A stretch of DNA of 64,000 nt from Marivirga tractuosa DSM 4126 (GTDB lineage: Bacteria; Bacteroidota; Bacteroidia; Cytophagales; Cyclobacteriaceae), in contig NC_014759.1 of assembly GCF_000183425.1 (NCBI RefSeq), positions 2,697,001 to 2,761,000 on the forward strand. The letters are read 5' to 3'. The notes under the pieces were generated by a model. The model saw only the letters and a list, made by a program, of their open reading frames with translations, did no database searches and was not told the origin of the DNA. This document shows, piece by piece, positions 9,654 to 18,453 of the stretch. Positions within the stretch are counted from its first letter, which is position 1. Each line of letters begins with the position of its first letter. Made by a program: the position numbers and the translations under genes.

Positions 9654-10229
9654 TCAACGGAATGATGTAGGAAAAAGCATAGGGGTCTGCTCTTTGTACC
9701 TTTTATAATCCTTTCCAAAGTGTGCTATCAAACGCTTTTCCTCAAAATGAATCCCTATAATCAGGTAAATCAGAATACAAATTGCATGTACTAAATGTGT
9801 GTAAGTAGGATTAAAAATGACAAAGCCTACTAAACCTAAGATTAAAGCCGTATAAAGTGGATGCCTCATTCTGGCATAAATTCCTTTGGTTATTAATTTA
9901 GGTGCTTCTTCCTTTTTTATTCCCAAAAATTGAGAAAAACTGATAGTTTTAAAAGCCAGTTTGGCTAACAAAAACCCAAAAGTGGCAATAATCAAACCTA
10001 CTGATTTAGTTGCTTGCCCTTTAGGGAGAAAATATTCTGGTGAGATAGTACTTCCCATGAAAAATATAAACATCACCGCAAGAATTGATATGATATTGTA
10101 AAGTCTACGGTAATTAACAGGCTGCAAATTGACTCTGTCTTTAATCAAACTTGAAGCAAGAACAGAATGAAGAACGCCAAACAGCAACCAAGCTAAAATT
10201 ATTGGTAGATATGCAATTATATAAGACAT
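9654..10229 (-). CDS. Isoprenylcysteine methyltransferase-like (ICMT/PEMT family) membrane protein
   Basis: A polytopic inner-membrane protein of about 190 residues with five or six hydrophobic segments. The C-terminal signature of the ICMT/PEMT family is clear: YARMRHPLYTALIL, then EEKRLIAHFGKDYKRY, where the RHP and E residues bind SAM. I start it at 10229 (MSYIIAYLPII), which gives a clean first transmembrane helix; the frame extends to 10295 with an extra short hydrophobic lead. Bacterial members are usually of unknown substrate, and the NnrU family is related. No operon partner is evident. Confidence 0.75.
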   Translation of the reverse strand: MSYIIAYLPIILAWLLFGVLHSVLASSLIKDRVNLQPVNYRRLYNIISILAVMFIFFMGSTISPEYFLPKGQATKSVGLIIATFGFLLAKLAFKTISFSQFLGIKKEEAPKLITKGIYARMRHPLYTALILGLVGFVIFNPTYTHLVHAICILIYLIIGIHFEEKRLIAHFGKDYKRYKEQTPMLFPTSFR

Positions 10230-10419
10230 AACATGATCTCTTTTTATAAAGGTAGAAATAATTTCTAGGGATAATATAATGATACATAATAACATCAGAG
10301 CGTCATCTTGGATATTATATTTTATTATTTCAGACTAGAATAAAATTATCCGGGATTTCAAGCTTGAAATCAAAAGGTAATACAAGAAAAATCAACAAGA
10401 ATTTTATATCTTTAGTTAC

Positions 10420-10983
10420 ATGGAACGCAAGAAAAAATTAAGTCCTGAAGAAATTGAAGTTTTGATCAAAACCCTGAAAAAACGATTTGCAAACAACCTC
10501 CACCGGCACGAAAAACTTGAATGGAATAGTATTCAGGAAAAGTTAGAAGCCAATCCTGAAAAAATGTGGTCTCTGAATGAGATGGAAAAAACAGGAGGTG
10601 AACCAGATGTAGTTGATTATGATGAAAAAGCTAATGAATATACTTTTTGTGATTGCTCTCCTGAAAGCCCAAAAGAAAGAAGAAGTGTGTGCTATGACCG
10701 TGAAGCTTTAGAATCACGGAAAAAATATCCGCCAAAAACAAGTGCTATAGATTTGGCTACCGAAATGGGAATTGAGATTTTAAATGAAGCACAATACGAA
10801 CATCTGCAAAGCCTTGAAAACTTCGATCAGAAAACTTCAAGCTGGCTAAAAACACCACATGAAGTCCGAAGTCTCGGTGGAGCAATTTTCGGTGATTTCC
10901 GATTCGGAAGAGTATTCATTTATCATAATGGCGCTGATTCCTATTATGGAGCAAGAGCCTTTCGAGCTTTAATCAGATTATAA
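10420..10983 (+). CDS. DUF4256 domain-containing protein
   Basis: A 187-residue soluble protein matching the DUF4256 family over its whole length. Characteristic stretches are LLKTLKKRF-like at the N-terminus, KMWSLNEMEKTGGEPDVV near residue 50, CDCSPESPKGRR-like near 85, and GGAIFGDFRFGRVFIYHNG near the C-terminus. The family has no established function. No signal peptide or membrane segment is present. Upstream, TATCTTTA at 10405-10412 resembles the TAnnTTTG box of Bacteroidota promoters. It converges on the NYN-domain gene with 2 bp between the stops. Confidence 0.85.
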   Translation: MERKKKLSPEEIEVLIKTLKKRFANNLHRHEKLEWNSIQEKLEANPEKMWSLNEMEKTGGEPDVVDYDEKANEYTFCDCSPESPKERRSVCYDREALESRKKYPPKTSAIDLATEMGIEILNEAQYEHLQSLENFDQKTSSWLKTPHEVRSLGGAIFGDFRFGRVFIYHNGADSYYGARAFRALIRL

Positions 10984-10985
10984 AA

Positions 10986-11714
10986 TCACCTCTTCTTTAA
11001 CCTCACATAAACCAATTTCAAATTGTTTTTATTACCGACTCGCTCTTCAATTTCAAAGTTCTTAAGGGATTTGATCAGTGGTGTTAATTTTGCAAAACCA
11101 TAATTCCTAGAGTCAAAGTTTGGTTGTTTCTTTTGAAGCAAATTTCCCACATCACCTAAAAAGGCCCAGCCATCATCATCTGCCACATCAGTAATGGTGC
11201 TTGCAACTAACTTAATATCTTTTTGCGTGACTTTATCTACTGCTGGTTTAGCTTTAGATTTCGTATCCTCTGTTTCTTCAGCTTGATTATTCAGGATTTC
11301 TATATAAATAAACTTATCGCAAGCTACTATAAATGGATTTGGCGTCTTCTTTTCGCCTATCCCATAAACTTTCATGCCCGCTTCTCTAAGGCGAGTGGCT
11401 AAGCGTGTAAAATCACTATCGCTGGAAACCAAACAAAACCCATGTACCTTTTGGGAATATAGAATATCCATGGCATCAATAATCATGGCAGAATCTGTAG
11501 CATTTTTCCCAGTGGTATAGCCATATTGCTGGATAGGCGTGATGGCATTTTCCAGCAATAAGTTTTTCCATTTACTTAAATTAGGCTTTGTCCAATCTCC
11601 ATAAATTCTTTTGATTGTCGGATTCCCATATTTGGCTATTTCTTCCATCATTTCCTTCACATTAGCTGAAGGAATATTATCCCCATCGATTAATACTGCT
11701 AAATTGATATCCAT
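10986..11714 (-). CDS. NYN domain (LabA/DUF88-type) protein with C-terminal OST-HTH-like domain
   Basis: A 242-residue cytoplasmic protein. The N-terminal ~145 residues are a PIN-like NYN domain. Acidic residues expected at the metal site are visible in LIDGDNIPS (residues 8-16), DSAMIIDAMDILY and LVSSDSDFTRL. The C-terminal part, from about residue 165 (KLVASTITDVADDDGWAFL to YGFAKLTPLIKSL), looks like an OST-HTH/LOTUS RNA-binding domain. NYN-LOTUS proteins are thought to be RNA nucleases or RNA-binding regulators; the target is unknown. An acidic, Lys-rich linker (ETEDTKSKAKP) separates the two domains. Confidence 0.85.
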   Translation of the reverse strand: MDINLAVLIDGDNIPSANVKEMMEEIAKYGNPTIKRIYGDWTKPNLSKWKNLLLENAITPIQQYGYTTGKNATDSAMIIDAMDILYSQKVHGFCLVSSDSDFTRLATRLREAGMKVYGIGEKKTPNPFIVACDKFIYIEILNNQAEETEDTKSKAKPAVDKVTQKDIKLVASTITDVADDDGWAFLGDVGNLLQKKQPNFDSRNYGFAKLTPLIKSLKNFEIEERVGNKNNLKLVYVRLKKR

Positions 11715-11782
11715 ATTCTATTTAAGAGATGTTTTATTTGTATACTCTTAAAAACTGCAAGAGTTGATGAAAATACATTTAT

Positions 11783-12463
11783 CTATTCCACTAAATCGTA
11801 ATACACTTCAAAATCTCCAAATTCTTCTTTGGTCATATTTTGGAGAAAAGTAGTAGATATCCAAGCATCCCCGAATACAGATTCATATTCAATAAAAAAC
11901 ATATTATTGTTCATGCTAAAATAATTATAGAAAAATTCTTTAACAGGACCTAATCCTAAGCTACCACCTCTTGCCGAAAAAAGCTCCATTTTTTCTCCAG
12001 GACTCAATACAATTCCTTCCACAATTGAGGCAGAATTCCACGAATATACTGTGTCAGTATTTTTATTATCGTAAAACATTTTGAGGTTAAAATGCAGAAA
12101 AGTAGAATCTCTCTCCTTAATATATAACCCTTTTATAAATGCAGGACCAAGACCCTTATTTTTAATATTTATGGAGAAAACATCATCTCCCGACTCGTCA
12201 ATAAATTGAAGATAAGGAAGTACTGAGGCTTTTTGCTGCTTAACTGTAAGTTCATACTGCTTATCCAAAATATGACTTTGATATAATAAAACTACCAAAG
12301 TAAAGAGTGCGATTGCCATGGCAGACAAACTTACTATTTTATCGGCATTCCAGAATTTCTTTTTAGCGGGTTGAGGTTTATATCTTTTCTTATAATAAGG
12401 CTTTCTGGAAGGTTTTTTTTCAGTTTGGCCTGAATGGTTTTGCTTATTTTGCTTTTCGTCCAT
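11783..12463 (-). CDS. Hypothetical single-pass membrane protein
   Basis: A 226-residue protein I do not recognise. The first ~40 residues are strongly basic and polar (many Lys, Gln and Pro). One transmembrane helix follows (around IVSLSAMAIALFTLVVLLYQ, residues 43-62), then a ~160-residue domain predicted to lie outside the cytoplasm. That domain begins with ASVLPYLQF and carries SINIKNKGLGPAFIKGLYI, a beta-rich pattern seen in many uncharacterised Bacteroidota proteins. There is no lipobox or cleavable signal. The NYN gene lies 69 bp downstream, but a shared role is not supported. Confidence 0.7.
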   Translation of the reverse strand: MDEKQNKQNHSGQTEKKPSRKPYYKKRYKPQPAKKKFWNADKIVSLSAMAIALFTLVVLLYQSHILDKQYELTVKQQKASVLPYLQFIDESGDDVFSINIKNKGLGPAFIKGLYIKERDSTFLHFNLKMFYDNKNTDTVYSWNSASIVEGIVLSPGEKMELFSARGGSLGLGPVKEFFYNYFSMNNNMFFIEYESVFGDAWISTTFLQNMTKEEFGDFEVYYDLVE

Positions 12464-12579
12464 CTGTTTTAAGCTTGGTTTGTTTTTTTAAATCGAAGTT
12501 TAAGAATACATCTGATTTATTAAGAATGCAAGAAAACATATCTTTATAGTAATGTTTTCTACTGGAATGCTAATCTCAA

Positions 12580-13764
12580 TTAAGTTTGGTTTATTGATTT
12601 TTTTCCATAGAACAAAGCCCACAACCCTAAAGCAGGCCCAATTACCAGAATGATATATAGAAAGACAGGACTTATTTCTAATCTAAGAATATTCAATAAT
12701 TGGATACTTACAATCGTGATGGAAAAGCCAATGGAATTCACTATAGTCAAAGCAGTTCCTTTTTGTTCAGAAGTGGCGTTTTGCGCGACTAAAGTTGAAA
12801 AGAGAGGAGAATCCGCTATAACTGCCATACCCCAAAAAATCAGAAATATTATAAATACTATTGCTGGAGCATAAAGTATTACTAAGGGTGAAAGCAAACA
12901 GCATATGCCTGAAAGCAAAAGAAATGTGCCTGCAGTTTTCTTCGCTCCATATTTTTCTGAAATATAACCGCCAATTATGCACGACAAACTCCCGATGCCT
13001 ATTATGTTAAAAGACAGAAGCGGAATATTAAATTCCATATTGAGATGCAATTCTTGATAAACTAATAAGATAACTGGCACAAAAGCCCAAAAGGCATACA
13101 ATTCCCACATGTGACCGAAATAACCAAAAGCAGAAGCCCGAAAATCCTTTTTCTTAAAAACTTGGAAAAAGGCTGAAAAATCAGGCTTTTGACTTCTTTT
13201 TTGGAAAGGGCCATCGGGTACAAATGTTAGTAGCAATATTCCGCCCAGGATAGCCAGCGTAGATGTAATGTAAATAACTAATTGCCAATCAACATTTTGA
13301 GTCAACTGTTTGAGAAGATGCGGAAAGGCTGTTCCTAAAACCAAAGCCCCGACCAAAAACCCTAAAGATTTACCTAATCCTTTTTCATAATAATCAGAGG
13401 CGATTTTCATCCCAACAGGATATATCCCCGCCAAGAAAAACCCAGTGGCAAAGCGGAAACCGATTAAGCTCCCTAAAGTATTTTCTTCCCAAACTGCGCC
13501 TAAATTAAAAAGGGCTCCTATCAATGCACAAAAGAAAAAAACTTTAGAGGGAGAAAATCTATCAGCTATGGAAAGCACTGCAAAAACTAATGTCCCTATG
13601 ATAAAGCCAAACTGAACAGCCGAAGTCAGACTCCCTAAGGCAGTTGGCTCCAAATTAAAATCCAAGAGCAAATTAGGCATCACCGCATTGCCTGCAAACC
13701 AAAGTGACGTACAGCAAAATTGAGAGAAAACGATGATGGGAAGAATACGGGAAGGTGGGTTCAT
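12580..13764 (-). CDS. MFS transporter
   Basis: A 394-residue inner-membrane transporter with about 12 hydrophobic segments in two six-helix halves. The start reads MNPPSRILPIIVFSQF. The loop between helices 2 and 3 (AVLSIADRFSPSKVFFF) fits the A-motif region of the major facilitator superfamily. Overall it resembles CynX/NimT-type or general MFS-1 members, so nitrate/cyanate-like ions, drugs or small organics are possible. It is flanked by a 273-bp intergenic region upstream and shows no operon partner. Confidence 0.85.
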   Translation of the reverse strand: MNPPSRILPIIVFSQFCCTSLWFAGNAVMPNLLLDFNLEPTALGSLTSAVQFGFIIGTLVFAVLSIADRFSPSKVFFFCALIGALFNLGAVWEENTLGSLIGFRFATGFFLAGIYPVGMKIASDYYEKGLGKSLGFLVGALVLGTAFPHLLKQLTQNVDWQLVIYITSTLAILGGILLLTFVPDGPFQKRSQKPDFSAFFQVFKKKDFRASAFGYFGHMWELYAFWAFVPVILLVYQELHLNMEFNIPLLSFNIIGIGSLSCIIGGYISEKYGAKKTAGTFLLLSGICCLLSPLVILYAPAIVFIIFLIFWGMAVIADSPLFSTLVAQNATSEQKGTALTIVNSIGFSITIVSIQLLNILRLEISPVFLYIILVIGPALGLWALFYGKKSINQT

Positions 13765-13870
13765 GAAGTTCTAATTTCAATTTGAGCCTTAAAGATATTA
13801 TTTGCTTACAGTTATTTCTAATTATCTACATTTTTTGAAACCTAGATTAACCTATTTGCGACTATCCGAC

Positions 13871-13896
13871 ACCCCTATAATCCCCTCAAGGGGATA
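13871..13896 (-). repeat. GGGG-hairpin intergenic repeat, copy 1
   Basis: On the minus strand this reads a CCCC-TTGA-GGGG hairpin followed by ATTATAGGGGT. It matches copy 2 at 17844 (CCCC..TTGGGGG then ATTACAGGGGG) and copy 3 at 28206. It sits in the 273-bp gap upstream of the MFS gene. I see nothing else in that gap. Confidence 0.6.
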
Positions 13897-14037
13897 GTTC
13901 TCACAGATTTACATCAGAGAAAATGAATAATTTGGCTCATTTTTCTTCGAAGATTTTATGTGAAATAAATTAGAAAAAGTAATATTGGTCAGGTCTACTA
14001 AATATGAATTGAGATCGCTCTTATTGCATGATGATAA

Positions 14038-14856
14038 TCAAAACCCTTCCACCATCTTCTCGCTTTCTTCCCAAAGTCTATCTCTTGCAGCTTGACTGTT
14101 GGCTAAGGAAGAAGCTTTATTCACTTTCTTATCTTTAAAATATGCCCCGTTTTTATCGGTCGGCAAATCATTAGTTGCTAAATAAATAGAAGTTGAGGCG
14201 CCTTCTCGAGAAGTTTTCATAAACGGTTTTCCTAATTTCCACATCAATTTAAAAAGGCCTGGTAATTGGTCTCCAAAACCAGAATCGATCACTCCCGGAT
14301 GAAGCGCATATGAAGTCAATCCTTTATCTGCTAATGATTTGGTGAAGAGGATATTGTATAATTTAGCATTTCCGTAACCCAAGATAGTAGAGTATTTTTT
14401 CTTTAAATTCAGATCAGACCAGTCTGGTTTTCCAGCTCTATGGGCTTCAGAACTCACGTTAATTACCGTGGTATTACTTTTTTCTAATAGAGGCATCAAA
14501 ATTTTGGTGAGTAAAAAATGCCCCAGATGGTTGACTGTCAAATGCAGTTCAAAGCCGTCTTTGCTCTCAAATCGCTCATTGAATGTCCCTCCCGCATTAT
14601 TAATTAACACATCCAATTGATCCATTTTCTCCAACAGTTCCTCTGCTGCTTGTCTTACCGATTTCAAATCTGCCAAGTCACATTTGATAATTTTGACATT
14701 TTCTTTTTTATCCCACTTAGCAATGAGCTGTTGGGCTTTTTCAGTGTTGCGGACAAAGAAAATTAAATGGTGCCCTTTTTTCAATAATTCTTCAGAAGTA
14801 GCCAATCCAATTCCTGATGTGGCTCCTGTAATGGCGATGGTTTTTTTATCATTCAT
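14038..14856 (-). CDS. SDR family NAD(P)-dependent oxidoreductase (retinol dehydrogenase-like)
   Basis: A 272-residue classical short-chain dehydrogenase/reductase. The cofactor motif TGATSGIG is at residues 10-17, NNAG at about 90, the catalytic Ser in VINVSSEAHR, and the YxxxK pair in YGNAK (around residue 161). LHPGVIDSGF follows, as in the retinol dehydrogenase / WW-domain oxidoreductase-like subgroup. Length is normal. The substrate is unknown; a carbonyl or alcohol on a lipid-like molecule is plausible. The lipoprotein gene upstream on the same strand ends 53 bp before its start. Confidence 0.88.
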   Translation of the reverse strand: MNDKKTIAITGATSGIGLATSEELLKKGHHLIFFVRNTEKAQQLIAKWDKKENVKIIKCDLADLKSVRQAAEELLEKMDQLDVLINNAGGTFNERFESKDGFELHLTVNHLGHFLLTKILMPLLEKSNTTVINVSSEAHRAGKPDWSDLNLKKKYSTILGYGNAKLYNILFTKSLADKGLTSYALHPGVIDSGFGDQLPGLFKLMWKLGKPFMKTSREGASTSIYLATNDLPTDKNGAYFKDKKVNKASSLANSQAARDRLWEESEKMVEGF

Positions 14857-14909
14857 ATCCTTACCAAACTTATTCTGTGGGAAATGGTTAAGGATTATTA
14901 ATTTTTTTA

Positions 14910-15362
14910 CTATTCTACTTTTTGAAAGTAGTTATCGGCTCCATCGGAAGGAGACCCGTTAAAAAGCATATAATCCTCTGAAAAATATATGGTTCCAAAT
15001 GTATTTGAGATAGGGGCTTCTGTCTCTAAATAAAGGCTGCGTTCATAGCGCTCATCAAATTCCCAATATTGAGTTTGGTCAAGACTATTATTTGTAAAAA
15101 CTTTTACACTATCCCCTTTGAATTCCAATAGAAAATATCCCTCTTCAATGGACGCCCAACCAGTATTTGGTGACATAGGACAGCAATAGGTATGAGTTAA
15201 TTGCCATTTGCCTTGAAGATGCTCTTTTGCCGACACTTTTGTCCAATTCGCAGCTTGATGATTTTCATAAAACTCTTGATTATCGAATGGAGGTCTAGCT
15301 TCATCTTCATTACACGAAAGAATGAAGAAGGCAATGATCATTAAGTATATGAAGCGTTTCAT
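14910..15362 (-). CDS. Hypothetical lipoprotein (lipocalin-like fold possible)
   Basis: About 150 residues. I start it at 15362, where MKRFIYLMIIAFFILSC gives a textbook signal with lipobox ILSC; the frame extends to 15437 without improving the signal. After the lipidated Cys comes an acidic linker (NEDEARP). The core has LQGKWQLTHTYCC, YFLLEFKGDSVKVF and QYWEFDERYERSLYL, a pattern reminiscent of small lipocalin-like proteins of Bacteroidota. This suggests an envelope-anchored binding protein, but the ligand is unknown. Confidence 0.7.
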   Translation of the reverse strand: MKRFIYLMIIAFFILSCNEDEARPPFDNQEFYENHQAANWTKVSAKEHLQGKWQLTHTYCCPMSPNTGWASIEEGYFLLEFKGDSVKVFTNNSLDQTQYWEFDERYERSLYLETEAPISNTFGTIYFSEDYMLFNGSPSDGADNYFQKVE

Positions 15363-15476
15363 ATCCAAGAGACCCAATTTCGTAGTCAAAAGTTGTATTT
15401 GCTCACAAAAAAATAGGCTTACTATGCAGATAATCAAACAACTACAAGTTCAAACTAGTTAGTCAAAATAAAAACT

Positions 15477-16025
15477 ATGAAAGCTTTAACGATCTTAACT
15501 CTGCTATTTTTCTCCCTAAGAATAAACGCACAAGAGCTACTTTCCATGGAAGATGCGGAAAGTAGAGAATCTTTATCTATGAATGAGGTAACAGCCAATA
15601 GCTCTGATGGAACCTATCGTTATTATGCAAAGGGAGCAAGAGAACCGTTTACAGGAATTCTATTCTCTAAATTCCCAAATGGTCAGTATGACTCTTATCA
15701 ACAGTTTGTGGATGGCGTTGGTCAAGGCCAATGGGTAAACTTTTATGAAAACGGTAATTACAAGGAAATTGGAAATTATGAACAAAATAAAGTGACTGGT
15801 CCAATTAAAAAGTTTCATGAGAACGGTGAATTGGCTGAAGAGGGGATCTACAAAGATTGGAGAATTAGGATCGGAAAATGGAAATTTTATAATCCTGAAG
15901 GTAAGCTTATCGACAGTGTAGATTATGGTGAGAAAGGAAGTATAGTAGAGGTCCAAGAGTATTACGATAAAGGGGATATTTCCTTTAGTTGGTATAGAAG
16001 TATATTGGATGAAAATGGATTTTAA
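15477..16025 (+). CDS. Secreted YwqK/MORN-type repeat protein
   Basis: A 182-residue protein with the signal peptide MKALTILTLLFFSLRINAQ. The body has at least three beta-hairpin repeats of the MORN_2/YwqK type, such as GQWVNFYENGNYKEIGNY, GPIKKFHENGELAEEGIY and GKWKFYNPEGKLIDSVDY. Such proteins are often annotated as YwqK-family antitoxin, but secreted Bacteroidota members have no demonstrated antitoxin role. A larger relative with the same repeat type is at 22367. It lies 74 bp upstream of fhs on the same strand, with no functional link evident. Confidence 0.75.
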   Translation: MKALTILTLLFFSLRINAQELLSMEDAESRESLSMNEVTANSSDGTYRYYAKGAREPFTGILFSKFPNGQYDSYQQFVDGVGQGQWVNFYENGNYKEIGNYEQNKVTGPIKKFHENGELAEEGIYKDWRIRIGKWKFYNPEGKLIDSVDYGEKGSIVEVQEYYDKGDISFSWYRSILDENGF

Positions 16026-16099
16026 TCATTAACAAAAATGACATCCATCAGGCTTTTAGGTCTAATTGTGTAGTATATTTATAATCTAAAATTAAGTTT

Positions 16100-17767
16100 A
16101 TGACAGATTTAGAAATAGCCAACAAAAGCAAATTAAAGCCTATACAAGAAATTGCCCATAAATTAGGAATTGTAGCTGACGATCTTGAAATGTATGGTAA
16201 GTACAAAGCCAAACTCCCACTCAATATAATTGATGAAAGTAAGATTGACCAAAGCAATTTGATTCTAGTTTCAGCTATTTCCCCCACACCTGGAGGTGAA
16301 GGCAAAACAACCATGTCAATCGGTCTTTCAGAAGGCTTAAATCAGTTGGGAAAGAAGACCACAGTGGTTTTACGAGAGCCATCACTCGGTCCTGTTTTTG
16401 GAATGAAAGGAGGCGCAACTGGTGGAGGCAATGCGCAGGTTCTTCCAATGGAAGATATCAACTTGCACTTTACGGGGGACTTTTCCGCAATCGAAAAAGC
16501 AAATAATTTACTATCGGCCATCATTGACAACAACCTTCAAAGCAAAACCAATTCATTGGGAATTGATCCACGGACAATTGCATGGAAACGTGTTATGGAT
16601 CTGAATGATCGAGCATTACGAAATATAGTCGTAGGATTAGGTGGGACAACTAATGGAATTCCACGAGAAACGGGTTTCGATATTACGGCAGCTTCAGAAA
16701 TCATGGCGATTCTTTGTCTTTCTTCTGATTTAATAGATTTAAAAAAACGACTAGGACTTATTTTTGTAGGCTATACTTTTGATAAAAAACCTATTTATGC
16801 ACGTGATTTAAAAGCAGAAGGTGCTATGACGGCTTTGCTTAAAGATGCCATCAAACCCAATCTCGTTCAAACCATAGAAGGAAATCCAGCCATTATTCAT
16901 GGAGGTCCTTTTGCCAATATTGCACAAGGAACCAATACGGTGATTGCCACCAAAATGGGCATGTCCTTATCAGAATATACTGTAACTGAAGCAGGTTTTG
17001 GGTTTGATTTGGGCGGTGAAAAATTCTTAGATATAAAATGTCAAAGTGCTAACTTAAAACCAAAGGTGGTGGTGCTGACTACCACAATTCGTGCACTGAA
17101 ATATCATGGTGGAGCAGAATTGTCAGCCCTTAAAGAGCCGAATGTAGCACAATTAAAAAATGGATTTCCAAATCTAGAAAAGCATATTGAAAATGTGCAG
17201 AAATTTGGAATCACGCCAATCATTGCGATTAATAAATTCAATACAGATTCAGAAGAAGAAATTGAAGCTGTTTTAGAGTTTGCTCGATTAAAAAATATTC
17301 AAGCTGCTGTTGCAGATGTTTGGGCAAATGGAGGAAAAGGAGCCTTAGATTTGGCCCAATTAGTAATTGATTCAGTTAATGCAGAGCTTTCAGACTTCAA
17401 ACCATTATACGATTGGAACAGCCCGGTTTTGGATAAAATAAGCAAAATAGCTCAAGAAATATATGGAGCTACAAGAGTTGAATATGCAGCCAAAGCAATG
17501 ACAGATTTACGAAGAATTGAAAACTTAGGATTGAGCAATCTTCCGATTTGCATGGCTAAAACCGAAAAATCGCTATCCGATAATCAAAAGCTATTAGGAA
17601 GACCAAAAGATTTTGTCATCACAGTAAGAGAAATAGAAATTGCAGCCGGTGCAGGTTTTATTATCCCGATAACTGGCACCATTATGCGAATGCCGGGCTT
17701 ACCAGCGCATCCAGCATCAGAACAAATTGATGTGAATGAAGAAGGAAAGATTACAGGGCTTTTTTAA
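16100..17767 (+). CDS. fhs: Formate-tetrahydrofolate ligase
   Basis: A cytoplasmic ATP-dependent enzyme that makes 10-formyltetrahydrofolate from formate and THF, feeding one-carbon metabolism. The ATP-binding loop is TPGGEGKTTMSIGL (around residues 62-75), followed by REPSLGPVFGMKGGATGGG and HGGPFANIAQGTNT, all hallmark Fhs stretches. At 555 residues the length is that of the homotetrameric enzyme. TATATTTA shortly upstream (around 16073) resembles a Bacteroidota -7 element. A monocistronic gene. Confidence 0.97.
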   Translation: MTDLEIANKSKLKPIQEIAHKLGIVADDLEMYGKYKAKLPLNIIDESKIDQSNLILVSAISPTPGGEGKTTMSIGLSEGLNQLGKKTTVVLREPSLGPVFGMKGGATGGGNAQVLPMEDINLHFTGDFSAIEKANNLLSAIIDNNLQSKTNSLGIDPRTIAWKRVMDLNDRALRNIVVGLGGTTNGIPRETGFDITAASEIMAILCLSSDLIDLKKRLGLIFVGYTFDKKPIYARDLKAEGAMTALLKDAIKPNLVQTIEGNPAIIHGGPFANIAQGTNTVIATKMGMSLSEYTVTEAGFGFDLGGEKFLDIKCQSANLKPKVVVLTTTIRALKYHGGAELSALKEPNVAQLKNGFPNLEKHIENVQKFGITPIIAINKFNTDSEEEIEAVLEFARLKNIQAAVADVWANGGKGALDLAQLVIDSVNAELSDFKPLYDWNSPVLDKISKIAQEIYGATRVEYAAKAMTDLRRIENLGLSNLPICMAKTEKSLSDNQKLLGRPKDFVITVREIEIAAGAGFIIPITGTIMRMPGLPAHPASEQIDVNEEGKITGLF

Positions 17768-17843
17768 ATATTGAAAATAATTTAAGCTATTTAGTTCTAG
17801 CTTGTTACTTTCATTGGTTTTCTGATGTAGTTGATCTGTGTAT

Positions 17844-17890
17844 TATCCCCGATTGGGGGATTACAGGGGGCTTTTGGGGGCTAGGGAGCC
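17844..17890 (+). repeat. GGGG-hairpin intergenic repeat, copy 2, overlapping the 3' end of the SpoU gene
   Basis: CCCCgatTGGGGG hairpin followed by ATTACAGGGGG and a second GGGGG run. It supplies the stop codon and last nine residues (GSLAPKSPL) of the SpoU methyltransferase on the other strand. Family members are at 13871 and 28206. Confidence 0.65.
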
Positions 17891-18406
17891 TAAAACTGAA
17901 TGCCAAAGCACCACGCCTATACTCACCGAAATATTCAAAGAATGCTTAGTGCCAAACTGAGGGATTTCTAAACAATGATCACTTTGATCCACTACTTCTT
18001 GTTCAACTCCGTAGACTTCATTGCCAAATATAAAAGCATATTTTTCATCAGCCTTGGGCGCAAATTTTTCCAGACTTAAACTATTTTCTGCTTGCTCTAC
18101 ACTCATGATTTTATATCCATCTTGTTTTAGCTTAGCAACGGCATCTAAAGTGTTTTCAAAATGCTCCCATTCAACAGTTTCCGTTGCCCCCAAAGCCGTT
18201 TTGTTGATTTCCCTATGAGGAGGCTGAGCAGTAATACCGCACAAATAAATCTTTTCAATTAAAAACGCATCGCCTGTTCTGAATGCAGAACCCACATTAT
18301 TCATGCTTCTGACGTTATCGAGCACCAAAACGATTGGGTTTTTCTTGACCTTCTTGAATTCATCAACTTCCAATCGATTTAATTCTTCATTGGCTAATTT
18401 CCTCAT
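17861..18406 (-). CDS. SpoU/TrmH-family RNA 2'-O-methyltransferase
   Basis: A 181-residue SPOUT enzyme that probably methylates a ribose 2'-OH in tRNA or rRNA. The three SpoU motifs are visible: VLDNVRSMNNVGSAFRTGDA (motif 1, from about residue 29), YAFIFGNEVYGV (motif 2) and IPQFGTKHSLNISVSIGVVL (motif 3). No N-terminal substrate-binding extension is present, so it is a minimal catalytic domain like TrmL/TrmH. The last nine residues come from an intergenic GGGG repeat, so the native C-terminus has been rewritten. Divergent from mutS, with 47 bp between the starts. Confidence 0.9.
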   Translation of the reverse strand: MRKLANEELNRLEVDEFKKVKKNPIVLVLDNVRSMNNVGSAFRTGDAFLIEKIYLCGITAQPPHREINKTALGATETVEWEHFENTLDAVAKLKQDGYKIMSVEQAENSLSLEKFAPKADEKYAFIFGNEVYGVEQEVVDQSDHCLEIPQFGTKHSLNISVSIGVVLWHSVLGSLAPKSPL

Positions 18407-18453
18407 ATTTTATCATCTTTGAAGTGCAAAACTAAGAACATTTCCCTAAAAGC

